Shown here: positions 16,302 to 24,081 of the stretch, piece after piece
Position numbering within the stretch: position 1 is the stretch's first letter
How the letters are laid out: each line of letters starts with the position of its first letter
Origin: Pectinatus sottacetonis
GTDB taxonomy: Bacteria; Bacillota; Negativicutes; Selenomonadales; Selenomonadaceae
Assembly (NCBI RefSeq): GCF_015732155.1
Contig: NZ_WIQK01000001.1
Span: forward strand, 1,312,001 to 1,376,000
Direction of reading: 5' to 3'
Length of the DNA: 64,000 nucleotides
Program-made: the position numbers and the translations under genes
Notes under the pieces: model-generated
What the model saw: the letters and a program-made list of their open reading frames with translations, nothing else
Database searches by the model: none
Told to the model about the DNA's origin: nothing

Positions 16302-17666
16302 TCAGTCGGTCATTTTTAAGCCACATTTTTCCATGAGTTTTTTTGCTTCTACATATTGAGCTATTCCCCTTGCTGCCATTTTAGCGTCTTTCATTGCTCT
16401 TACAACAGTAGCGGGGCCATTGACAACATCGCCACCGGAAAATACGCCGCTGCGCATAGTCATGCCATAAGGAATATCGCGTGTTTTTACATAGCCGTTT
16501 TCATCGACTTCAATGCCGCGTGTGGAGCCTATTATCCGACTGGCAGGCCGTTGTCCAATGGCAATTATTACTTTGTTGGCAGGAATTGTAGTTATTTTTT
16601 CCGTTATTATGAGATTTTTGTCTTTTCCAGGATCATGTATTATATTACAACGTAAACCAGTAACAAAATATTTGCCGATTAATTCGAGCGGGTTGAGCAG
16701 TGAAAGAAATTTTATGCCTTCTGATTGTGCTGATTTTACTTCGGACTCAAGAGCGGCTATTTCATTGGTACGGGCTCTGTTGATTACTGTTACAGTTTTA
16801 GCTTTGCAGCGAATAGCGGTGCGGGCAGCATCTATAGCAGTGTTTCCGGCACCAATTATTACGACATTATCATTAGCATGAATGGGGACTTCGCGTGAAG
16901 CAATACTTTTCTGCTTGGCAAGGGCGACCATTTGTAAGAAATAAGTCGCCTGGATAACTCCTGGAAGTCTTATGCCGGGAAGAGGCAAAAACTTTGATAA
17001 AGCGTTGCCGGTTCCAATGAAAATAGCATCAAATCCCTCTTCAAAAAGCATATCAAGTGTAAGCTTAGTACCAATCATTGTATTGAGCCTAAATTCAACG
17101 CCCAAATTAGCTATTTTTTTTACTTCGCGCCGTACCACTTGTTTAGGAAGCCTGAATTCAGGAATCCCGTACATTAATACTCCGCCTGCTTCATGCTGGG
17201 CATCAAAAACTGTTACACTAAAGCCCATTTTACTCAAATCACCGGCTACGGTAAGCCCGGCAGGACCGGATCCAATAACAGCAATTCTACCGGGGACTTT
17301 TTTCTTGATTACTATAGGAGTCAGGGATAACTCTCCATCCATGTCAGCAATAAATCGCTCAATTTTACCGATTTTTATACCTTTACCACGCTTGTTTAAA
17401 ATACAGGAACCCTCGCATTGTTTTTCATGGGGACATACCCTGCCGCACACTGCGGGTAAGTTGCTGTGATGGGCTATTATGGCACTGGCAGCACCCAAAT
17501 TACCTTTGGCCATTTCAGCAATAAAATCAGGTATTTCATTTTCAATAGGACAGCCAGTACGGCACAGGGGTTTAACACAATGCAGACAGCGCTTTGCTTC
17601 AATGACTGCTTCACGCAGGGTAAAACCGGCTGGATCGTAGTCAATGAACCTTTCTAATTCTTTCAA
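16302..17666 (-). CDS. NADPH-dependent glutamate synthase small-subunit-like oxidoreductase
   Basis: A 454-residue flavoprotein of the GltD/GltA family. The N-terminal cysteines CLHCVKPLCRTGCP and CGRVCPHEKQCEGSC bind two 4Fe-4S clusters. An FAD site GSGPAGL follows near residue 133, an NADPH site GAGNTAIDAAR near 270 and a C-terminal FAD-contacting FSGGDVVNGPATVV. It transfers electrons between NADPH and a partner. No large glutamate synthase subunit or NfnA-like partner is adjacent, so it is a stand-alone copy, and NfnB-like or other roles are possible. Start is TTG with AAAGGAG 9 bases upstream. Confidence 0.88.
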   Translation of the reverse strand: MKELERFIDYDPAGFTLREAVIEAKRCLHCVKPLCRTGCPIENEIPDFIAEMAKGNLGAASAIIAHHSNLPAVCGRVCPHEKQCEGSCILNKRGKGIKIGKIERFIADMDGELSLTPIVIKKKVPGRIAVIGSGPAGLTVAGDLSKMGFSVTVFDAQHEAGGVLMYGIPEFRLPKQVVRREVKKIANLGVEFRLNTMIGTKLTLDMLFEEGFDAIFIGTGNALSKFLPLPGIRLPGVIQATYFLQMVALAKQKSIASREVPIHANDNVVIIGAGNTAIDAARTAIRCKAKTVTVINRARTNEIAALESEVKSAQSEGIKFLSLLNPLELIGKYFVTGLRCNIIHDPGKDKNLIITEKITTIPANKVIIAIGQRPASRIIGSTRGIEVDENGYVKTRDIPYGMTMRSGVFSGGDVVNGPATVVRAMKDAKMAARGIAQYVEAKKLMEKCGLKMTD

Positions 17667-17718
17667 ACTAATTCTCCTTTGTAAACTTCCTAAAAACTAA
17701 ATCCATTTATTATAAATA

Positions 17719-19287
17719 TTATACCCTTTTAATATTAGTGAAAGCAAAAGTAAAAGTGGTTCCTTTATCTAAAATACTGTCTACTTTTATAGTAATGTCA
17801 TGTCTTTCTGCTATATGTTTAGCTATAGCCAGACCAAGTCCAGTTCCCTTTTTGTTGCGTTCGTTATTTACTTTATGGAACCGATCGAAAATATGGGTGA
17901 GTATTTGCGGTGATATACCACAGCCATTATCAGCTATTTGCAGGTAAGCAATGCTGTCTTTATCATAAAGATGGATTTTTATTTCATTATTCTGCTGGGA
18001 AAATTTTATTGCATTGTCCAAAACGATCATTAGCATTTGTCGCAAACGTCCATAGTCACCAAGAAATTTTACAGGAGGAATTTCTATATTTGTCTTGAGC
18101 TGTATCTGTTTTGCGGCAGCAAATGGACGCATTGATCTTGCAGCGTCATTTACAAGATCGTTTAAAATAAATTTTGACATTTCTATTTTAAAATCGGGAT
18201 TTTGCAATTTGGATAATTCTAGCATGTCATTTACCAGGCGCTCAAGATATATAGTTTCATTGAGCATCTGTTGATGGTATTCTTTTTGTTTTGTTTCATC
18301 TTTTATTACTCCGCTGGTAAGCGCTTCAAGTGAGGCACGCAGTACCGTAACAGGCGTTCTAAGTTCATGAGATACATTAGCAGTAAAAATACGGCGAGCC
18401 TTATCAAGGCGGCCGCTTTCCTGAGCCGCTTTATCAAGCCTTATAGCCATCTGGTCGAGAGAATCAGCTAAATCACCTATTTCATCAGATTGATTAATAT
18501 TAGTCTTGCTATTATAATTGCCATCAGCAATAGAAAGGGCAAGTTTCTTCATTTTACGCAGTGGTTCTGTACAGTAATAAGAAAGAAATAATGAAGCTGG
18601 CAATGAAATGAGCATGGCAAATAAGGAGCTTATTATTAAAAGTTTTATGGCATAAAAAATAGAACTATTTAGTTGATTGATAGGCGCATGCATGAGAACT
18701 GCACCTACGAATTTACCGTTAGAATCTTTTATGGGGGCAGCTGCTGTGGTAGAAGGTGTGCCCAAAACGCTGCTAAAACTGTTGGCGACGACAATGTTAC
18801 CTTTTAAAGCTTTATTGATAACCTGAACACCTCCGGGGGGAAGTTCATTATATTGCACAGAATGATGAAAATGATTGTTACTTATCAGGAACTGTCGATT
18901 ATTGTTTATTATCCATATATCACACTTATCCATATTATTGAGAAGCTTTATATAATAACCGAGTGCCTTATAGTAGGGAATTGTAGGATCCATAGAAGGG
19001 GGTATCCGCATATCTTGTCCCATCATATCCATGTGATGATGGTGTATACGTAGATAAGGAGGTGGTTCTTTTTCTGGGACATCGTTTTGCAGAAAAAGAC
19101 TAATTGTATTAGAAATGGTTACAACTTTTTCTTTTAAATCATTTCTGTGCAGTTCAATGGTTTGCTTATTAAAGAAAAAATAAAAAAAGCTGTTTATTAT
19201 AAGCATAAAAATGAGTAAAACCACAGAAAAAAAGGCAAATAATTTATATACAATTTTAATTTTCATCTTCGGTTTCGGCGGTTTCAA
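17719..19287 (-). CDS. Sensor histidine kinase with His/Met-rich extracytoplasmic domain
   Basis: A 522-residue membrane kinase. It has one helix near residues 12-34, an extracytoplasmic sensor, a second helix near 207-230, HAMP, HisKA with the phospho-histidine in FTANVSHELRTPV, and an ATPase domain with the N box DNAIKFS, DNGCGI and GTGLGLAIAKHI. The sensor is unusual: H82-H85 form a run of four histidines followed by M86, M88, M89, M93 and M99, and a second H139, H141, H142 group follows. This suggests metal sensing, by inference. A TTG start at 19287 has GGGATA upstream and overlaps the response regulator. An ATG at 19266 is an alternative. Confidence 0.9.
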   Translation of the reverse strand: MKPPKPKMKIKIVYKLFAFFSVVLLIFMLIINSFFYFFFNKQTIELHRNDLKEKVVTISNTISLFLQNDVPEKEPPPYLRIHHHHMDMMGQDMRIPPSMDPTIPYYKALGYYIKLLNNMDKCDIWIINNNRQFLISNNHFHHSVQYNELPPGGVQVINKALKGNIVVANSFSSVLGTPSTTAAAPIKDSNGKFVGAVLMHAPINQLNSSIFYAIKLLIISSLFAMLISLPASLFLSYYCTEPLRKMKKLALSIADGNYNSKTNINQSDEIGDLADSLDQMAIRLDKAAQESGRLDKARRIFTANVSHELRTPVTVLRASLEALTSGVIKDETKQKEYHQQMLNETIYLERLVNDMLELSKLQNPDFKIEMSKFILNDLVNDAARSMRPFAAAKQIQLKTNIEIPPVKFLGDYGRLRQMLMIVLDNAIKFSQQNNEIKIHLYDKDSIAYLQIADNGCGISPQILTHIFDRFHKVNNERNKKGTGLGLAIAKHIAERHDITIKVDSILDKGTTFTFAFTNIKRV

Positions 19288-19957
19288 ATTTATATCCCAC
19301 TCCCCATACTGTTTTTATCATTTTACCATAAATACTTTTAGTATTTAACTTTGCCCGTAGACGTTTTATATGGGAGTCGACTGTTCTGGTATCACCGAAA
19401 TAGTCATATCCCCAAATACTGTCTAAGAGATTATCACGGGAGAAAACTTTACCATAATTTGAAGCTAGAAGCCATAAAAGTTCAATTTCTTTTTTAGTCA
19501 GAGAAACATCTTTTTCATCAATTGTAACAGCATAACTATCTAGATCAATGACCATAGTATCATATTTTAATATATGTTTTTTATCTGATGAAGTAGTATC
19601 CATACGGCGCAGTACGGCTCGTACTCTGGCCATTACTTCCGCGGGAGAAAAGGGCTTTACAATATAATCATCAGCGCCAATGTCAAGTCCCATGATGCGT
19701 TCAAAATCTTCACCGCGAGCTGTTATCATTATTACAGGAACATTAGAACTCTTACGAATCTCACGGCATACGGCAAAGCCGTCTTTTTTGGGCATCATTA
19801 TATCGAGTAGAATTATGTCAAGTTTTTCTTTGTCAAATATAGCAGTAGCAGCCATTCCATCTTCTGCAAAAAATACATTAAAACCTTCCTGTCTGGCATA
19901 TTCGCCCAAAACAACGGCTATTTGTTCATTATCTTCCGCAATGAGCATGTTTTTCAT
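19256..19957 (-). CDS. OmpR/PhoB-family response regulator
   Basis: A 233-residue two-component DNA-binding regulator. The receiver domain has the acidic pair E8-D9, phospho-acceptor D52 (DIILLDIMMP), T79 and K101 (VKPFSPAEV). The C-terminal winged helix contains LTKKEIELLWLLASNYGKVF and RTVDSHIKRLRAKL. It is the partner of the overlapping downstream kinase. The gene diverges from a small exported-protein gene at 20264, which may be a target. AGAAAGGAA precedes the ATG. Confidence 0.95.
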   Translation of the reverse strand: MKNMLIAEDNEQIAVVLGEYARQEGFNVFFAEDGMAATAIFDKEKLDIILLDIMMPKKDGFAVCREIRKSSNVPVIMITARGEDFERIMGLDIGADDYIVKPFSPAEVMARVRAVLRRMDTTSSDKKHILKYDTMVIDLDSYAVTIDEKDVSLTKKEIELLWLLASNYGKVFSRDNLLDSIWGYDYFGDTRTVDSHIKRLRAKLNTKSIYGKMIKTVWGVGYKFETAETEDEN

Positions 19958-20263
19958 AATATATTCCTTTCTCTATTACAGGTATGATTATTTGTATAAA
20001 AATTTAACGAATGCGTTATAGTAATTTTATGTTATAAATAAGATAACTTTACTAAAATAATATCAGATAAATTTGTTTTTTTTATGATATGAGATAAAAT
20101 TATTTCTTTGTATAACCTAGTAATTGTAAATAAAAGGTAATAGCTTTTGCCATAATTTTGTCATATTTTATTGTTAAACTTTAAATATTAGTCGGATTGA
20201 CTTGGAAAATTAAATAGTGCAGGAACAATTTAAGAATTTTATGAAAGAGAGAATAATATAATA

Positions 20264-20641
20264 ATGGGAAATAAACTTATAATATCGCTTACAGTTGCTG
20301 TTGCTATAGCTATGGCATCTATTACAGCTTTCGCGGCTACGGCAGCAGAGACAAGAACAGCAGAAATTGCAGCAACCCTGACCAATAGGAGTATTGATAG
20401 TGTATTACGGGAAAGCTATAGTCAGCATAAAACTTTTGCCCAGATTGCTGATGAAGCAGGGAAGCTGGATGATTTTAAAAAGCAGGTTTCTTTTGTGCAG
20501 GATAATACGTTAAAACAGCATAGTTCCAGCCGAATAAATAAGAAACAGGAAAAAGGTATGCTGGAAAAATTAGCTGCTGACTATAAAGAATCAGCACAAA
20601 CAAATTTTGCTATATACAGTAGTGCTAATGAGAATAAATAA
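20264..20641 (+). CDS. Small exported protein of unknown function
   Basis: A 125-residue protein with a clear signal peptide (MGNKLIISLTVAVAIAMA, cleavage near TAFA-AT) and a charged, helical mature part. It includes a segment reading SYSQHKTFAQIADEAGKL, a G/K-T-x-x-x-I-A pattern also seen in small secreted Firmicute proteins of unknown role. No enzyme motif is seen. It is transcribed divergently from a two-component system whose sensor may bind metal. A periplasmic feedback or stress protein, analogous in position to CpxP/Spy, is therefore a reasonable but unproven idea. Exported location is well supported; function is not. Confidence 0.7.
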   Translation: MGNKLIISLTVAVAIAMASITAFAATAAETRTAEIAATLTNRSIDSVLRESYSQHKTFAQIADEAGKLDDFKKQVSFVQDNTLKQHSSSRINKKQEKGMLEKLAADYKESAQTNFAIYSSANENK

Positions 20642-20687
20642 TGCTTATCGGGAATGATTATTTATAAATAAAAAGACTTAAAAACAC

Positions 20688-20716
20688 GTGACAATTTATA
20701 GTTTATAAACTATAAT
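20688..20716 (+). promoter_or_regulatory. trxA promoter with operator-like palindrome
   Basis: -35 GTGACA (20688-20693), 17-base spacer, -10 TATAAT (20711-20716). A perfect 20-base palindrome TTATAGTTTATAAACTATAA (20696-20715) fills the spacer and overlaps the -10 box, an ideal place for a repressor. Confidence 0.65.
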
Positions 20717-20760
20717 ATAAGCAGTAAGAGATATGATATATAAGATAGGAGGAATCTGTT

Positions 20761-21093
20761 ATGGCTATAATTCATGCAGATAAACAACTTTTTGATAAAA
20801 TGGTGGCTGAAAAGAAAACTTTTTTGGCAGATTTTTTTGCAACTTGGTGTGGTCCTTGTAAGATGCTGGGACGTGTTTTTGAATCAATAGATAAAAAATC
20901 TGAGGTAAATATAGATATTGTAAAAATAGATATTGATAAGGAACCGGAACTTGCACAGAAATATAATGTGTCAGTAGTGCCGACACTCTATTTTATTGCT
21001 AATGGTGAATCAGTGGAAACTATGAGCGGATTTGTTCCAGAAGAAGCTTTGGTAGGTAAATTAAAGAGTTTAGCAGAAAAAAATGCTGAGTGA
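20761..21093 (+). CDS. trxA: Thioredoxin
   Basis: A 110-residue cytoplasmic dithiol reductant with the active site W29-C30-G-P-C33-K and the cis-proline loop VSVVPTLYF. It is close to the standard thioredoxin length. It keeps protein thiols reduced and supplies electrons to reductases and peroxidases. The gene has AGGAGG 8 bases upstream and a likely repressor-controlled promoter. It directly precedes its reductase gene with 4 bases between stop and the likely trxB start. Confidence 0.95.
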   Translation: MAIIHADKQLFDKMVAEKKTFLADFFATWCGPCKMLGRVFESIDKKSEVNIDIVKIDIDKEPELAQKYNVSVVPTLYFIANGESVETMSGFVPEEALVGKLKSLAEKNAE

Positions 21094-21097
21094 TACT

Positions 21098-22030
21098 ATG
21101 ACAGAAAATAAGAACCTATATGATATTGTTATAATTGGCGGCGGACCAGCAGGCATGACCGCAGCTGTTTATGCAAGCAGGGCAGGTTTTAAAGCAGTAG
21201 TATTGGAAGCTGATGCTCCAGGAGGAAAACTGGTCAAGACATTTTCTATTGAAAACTGGCCGGGGATGAAATCTGTCAATGGTGCAGACTTAGCATGGTC
21301 GATGTATGAACAGACAACAGCGCTTTGTCCTGATTTTGTATTTACTAAAGTGGTTGATATAAAAAATGATGGTAGGATAAAAACTGTCTTCTGCGCAGAT
21401 GGTAAGACATATCAAGGGTATGTTGTCATAATTGCATCAGGAACAATCGAACGTCTTATGAATATTCCGGGAGAGCAGGAAGCTATTGGCAAGGGCATAA
21501 GTTTTTGTGCTGTTTGTGATTCAGCTTTTTATAAGGATAAGGATGTAATTGTAGTTGGTGGAGGTAACTCTGCACTTGAAGAATCAGTTTATTTGTCACG
21601 AGTAGTCAGAAGGGTAACTATTATTATCCGCCGTGATGTATTCAGGGCTGATGATGTCATACAAAAAAAAGTTTTAGCAAATGATAAAATAGAAATAATA
21701 AGGAATAAATTACCGCAGGAAGTTTTGCTTAAAGATGGGCGGGCTGCTGGACTGTCTGTAAAGGATGCTAAGACAGGTAAGTTACAGAATGTTTATGCGG
21801 ATGGTATATTTCCTTATATTGGCAATGATCCCATAACTGGATTTGTTAAAAATCTGGGGATTACAGATGAACGAGGCTATATTATAGTTAATGAAAACAT
21901 GGCAACTAAAGTCAGAGGAATCTATGGAGCCGGCGATGTTTGTCAGAAGTTTCTGCGGCAGATTGTAACTGCTGTAAGTGATGGAGCTATTGCGGTTCAG
22001 GCTGCGGAAAAATATTTAGATGAAATTTAA
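21098..22030 (+). CDS. trxB: Thioredoxin reductase
   Basis: A 310-residue FAD/NADPH enzyme that reduces thioredoxin. It has the FAD motif IIGGGPAGMTAA at the N-terminus, the redox pair in FCAVCDSAF, an NADPH-binding GGGNSALEES and the C-terminal GAGDVCQKFLRQIVTAVSDG. ATG at 21098 is chosen because GAG lies 7 bases upstream and the start follows the trxA stop by 4 bases. An ATG at 21083 overlapping trxA is possible. RRDVFR matches the usual NADPH-phosphate HRRxxxR region with Ile in place of His. It forms a two-gene operon with trxA. Confidence 0.93.
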   Translation: MTENKNLYDIVIIGGGPAGMTAAVYASRAGFKAVVLEADAPGGKLVKTFSIENWPGMKSVNGADLAWSMYEQTTALCPDFVFTKVVDIKNDGRIKTVFCADGKTYQGYVVIIASGTIERLMNIPGEQEAIGKGISFCAVCDSAFYKDKDVIVVGGGNSALEESVYLSRVVRRVTIIIRRDVFRADDVIQKKVLANDKIEIIRNKLPQEVLLKDGRAAGLSVKDAKTGKLQNVYADGIFPYIGNDPITGFVKNLGITDERGYIIVNENMATKVRGIYGAGDVCQKFLRQIVTAVSDGAIAVQAAEKYLDEI

Positions 22031-22048
22031 AAATAACGAACAATAGGG

Positions 22049-22083
22049 ACACCGTGAGATAATTAATTATTGTCTCACGGTGT
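22049..22083. terminator. Terminator between convergent trxB and patB-type genes
   Basis: A perfect 11-bp stem ACACCGTGAGA (22049-22059) with TCTCACGGTGT (22073-22083), followed by TTTT on the plus strand. Confidence 0.85.
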
Positions 22084-22099
22084 TTTTACTGCACGAAAT

Positions 22100-23278
22100 T
22101 CAGCAGTTCTTTAATACGTTTGTCAGTCTTATTAAAGCATTTTCTAGTACATTGGAGGGGCAGGCTAAATTTATTCGTTCAAAATTTATTCCTTCTCTGC
22201 CAAACATATAGCCATTATCAGAAAATAAAAAAGCTTTTTTATTCATAAGTATTTCCCGGTTCTTATAAGTTAAACCAAGTCCGCTGCAATCCCACCATTG
22301 AAGGTAGGTTCCCTCCATATCAATAACTTTTATCTGAGGTAGATTTTTCTTTATATAATCTTCAGATAATTTTTTATTGTGAACAATGAGAGTGATAAAT
22401 TCATCCAGCCAGTTACTGCATTTTGTATATGCAGTCTCGCAAGCTTTATATCCTAGTATATTTAAAGCGCCATAACCTGCCTGTAAGGCAGTATTCATAA
22501 ATTTGTGGCGCAGCGCGTGATTTTTTATTATTATATTTGAAACCTGTATACCCGCAATATTAAAAGTTTTGCTGGGAGCAGTACAGGTGATGCAATTATT
22601 AGCAATAGTGTCGTTTAAAGATGCCAATGCAGTATGTTCATGTCCAGGCATTATTATGTCAGAGTGTATTTCGTCAGAAATCATGAGAACATTTTTTTGA
22701 AGACATATATCAGCAATTTTTAGCAGTTCTTTTTTATTCCATACTCTGCCTACAGGATTGTGTGGATTGCATAAAATCAACAAATTATTATTATTGTCAT
22801 GTGCTGCTTTGGCTAATGTATCGAAATCTATTTGATAATGAGTATTTTTATAGATTAAAGGGACGGATATGAGTTTACGTTCATTTTTTTCAACAGCTCG
22901 GAAAAATGGATAGTAAACAGGAGTCATGACAATGACTCCATCACCTTTTTTAGTAAAAGCGCGGACTGCGTTGAATAATGCTGGGACAACTCCGGGAGAG
23001 GGGAGAATCCAGTCAGCTTTTATCGGCCATGCATGATGGTCTTTCATCCACATACTTACAGCACGAAAATAGTTTTCTGTAGGCATACTGTATCCTAAAA
23101 AGCTGTGAGAGATAAATTCCTGTAAGGAGGCAATTATTTCTGGTGCAACAGGTAGTTCCATATCAGCAATGGAAAAGGGAAGAATATTATCAGGGACAGC
23201 AGGATTATTTTTTTTCATATTCAGCCATTTAACGGAGCCGAGAGCTGTTCTATCGGGAACTGTAGAGAAATCATACAT
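22100..23278 (-). CDS. PatB/MalY-type pyridoxal-phosphate enzyme (cystathionine beta-lyase family)
   Basis: A 392-residue fold-type I enzyme. MalY/PatB features include an N-terminal DRTALGSVKW, FSIADMELPVAPEI, NPHNPVGRVW, SDEIHSDIIMPG and the Schiff-base lysine in TAPSKTFNIAGIQ. Members cleave the C-S bond of cystathionine or cysteine conjugates and can also transaminate. The ATG at 23278 is used because AGAAGG lies 7 bases upstream; the GTG at 23284 has no room for a ribosome site. It is a single-gene unit convergent with trxB. Confidence 0.88.
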   Translation of the reverse strand: MYDFSTVPDRTALGSVKWLNMKKNNPAVPDNILPFSIADMELPVAPEIIASLQEFISHSFLGYSMPTENYFRAVSMWMKDHHAWPIKADWILPSPGVVPALFNAVRAFTKKGDGVIVMTPVYYPFFRAVEKNERKLISVPLIYKNTHYQIDFDTLAKAAHDNNNNLLILCNPHNPVGRVWNKKELLKIADICLQKNVLMISDEIHSDIIMPGHEHTALASLNDTIANNCITCTAPSKTFNIAGIQVSNIIIKNHALRHKFMNTALQAGYGALNILGYKACETAYTKCSNWLDEFITLIVHNKKLSEDYIKKNLPQIKVIDMEGTYLQWWDCSGLGLTYKNREILMNKKAFLFSDNGYMFGREGINFERINLACPSNVLENALIRLTNVLKNC

Positions 23279-23784
23279 AAGCACACCTTCTTTATAAAAA
23301 ATTTTAACAGATACAAATAGTTAATATACTATTATTAGTGTACTATTTTTGGCTTATTTTTTCCAATAAATTTATATTTTATGGGAAAAAGCAGAGAAAA
23401 AAGAATAAAAGCTATAATTAAATTTTAGTAAAATGGAAATTATAAACAAGTATAATTATGTTTATTTATATATCTATAATTGATTATAAAAGAAATTAAT
23501 TGTTACTGATAAGAGCTGTATTTTCATTGCTAATGAAAATACTAAAAATTACATATAGATATATTTATATGTAATTTTGCTCTTAAAATATACTCAAACA
23601 GCCTCAAAAAATATGATTTGTAAGTAATAATAAGACGAAAATGATAAATGGGCATGATATATGTTAAATAATTATATATTTTATGTAAATTTTTACTGGT
23701 AATTTTTCTTTGTATTCGGTATAATTTAAAGAGTGCAGTATAGCTGCTATAATTAATTTTTTTTGATAAAAGGGGATATAATTC
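23279..23784. other. 506-base divergent interval upstream of ptsH with two hairpins
   Basis: No gene is seen. Two consecutive perfect hairpins occur: ATTTTCATT (23520-23528) with AATGAAAAT (23532-23540), and a 13-bp stem AAAATTACATATA (23545-23557) with 23566-23578. They lie between divergent genes, so they are not terminators of a known transcript. Near ptsH there is an extended -10 box TGCTATAAT (23745-23753) overlapping the palindrome TATAGCTGCTATA (23739-23751), and another TATAAT at 23720-23725. Confidence 0.5.
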
Positions 23785-24048
23785 ATGGAAAAAACACTAA
23801 CTATTGAAAACAAAACAGGTTTACATGCTCGTCCTGCATCAATGTTTGTTCAAACAGCAAATAAATTTAAAGCAAAAATTAAATTAACAGCCAAAGGGAA
23901 AAGTGTTGACGCTAAAAGTATTCTTATGATTATGAGTCTGGGACTTCAGCAGGGTACAGATGTAACTGTAAGTGCTGAAGGTGAAGATGCACAGGCTGCT
24001 ATTACAGCGTTAACAGACCTTGTAAAATCTAAATTTGGCGAAGAATAA
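23785..24048 (+). CDS. ptsH: Phosphocarrier protein HPr
   Basis: An 87-residue phosphotransferase-system carrier. It accepts phosphate from enzyme I on H14 (GLHARPAS) and passes it to sugar-specific EIIA domains. S45 in DAKSILMIM corresponds to the Firmicute regulatory serine phosphorylated by HPr kinase for CcpA-type catabolite control. It is followed by ptsI with a 33-base gap, the standard ptsHI operon. It would serve the mannose-class PTS at 41006-43601. Confidence 0.96.
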   Translation: MEKTLTIENKTGLHARPASMFVQTANKFKAKIKLTAKGKSVDAKSILMIMSLGLQQGTDVTVSAEGEDAQAAITALTDLVKSKFGEE

Positions 24049-24081
24049 TATTCATTCATAAAGCCCCAGGGAGGTCTATTG

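Noticed and set aside
16356-16881. Plus-strand frames opposite the GltD-like gene
   Set aside because: Shadows of the iron-sulfur/FAD/NADPH oxidoreductase on the minus strand.
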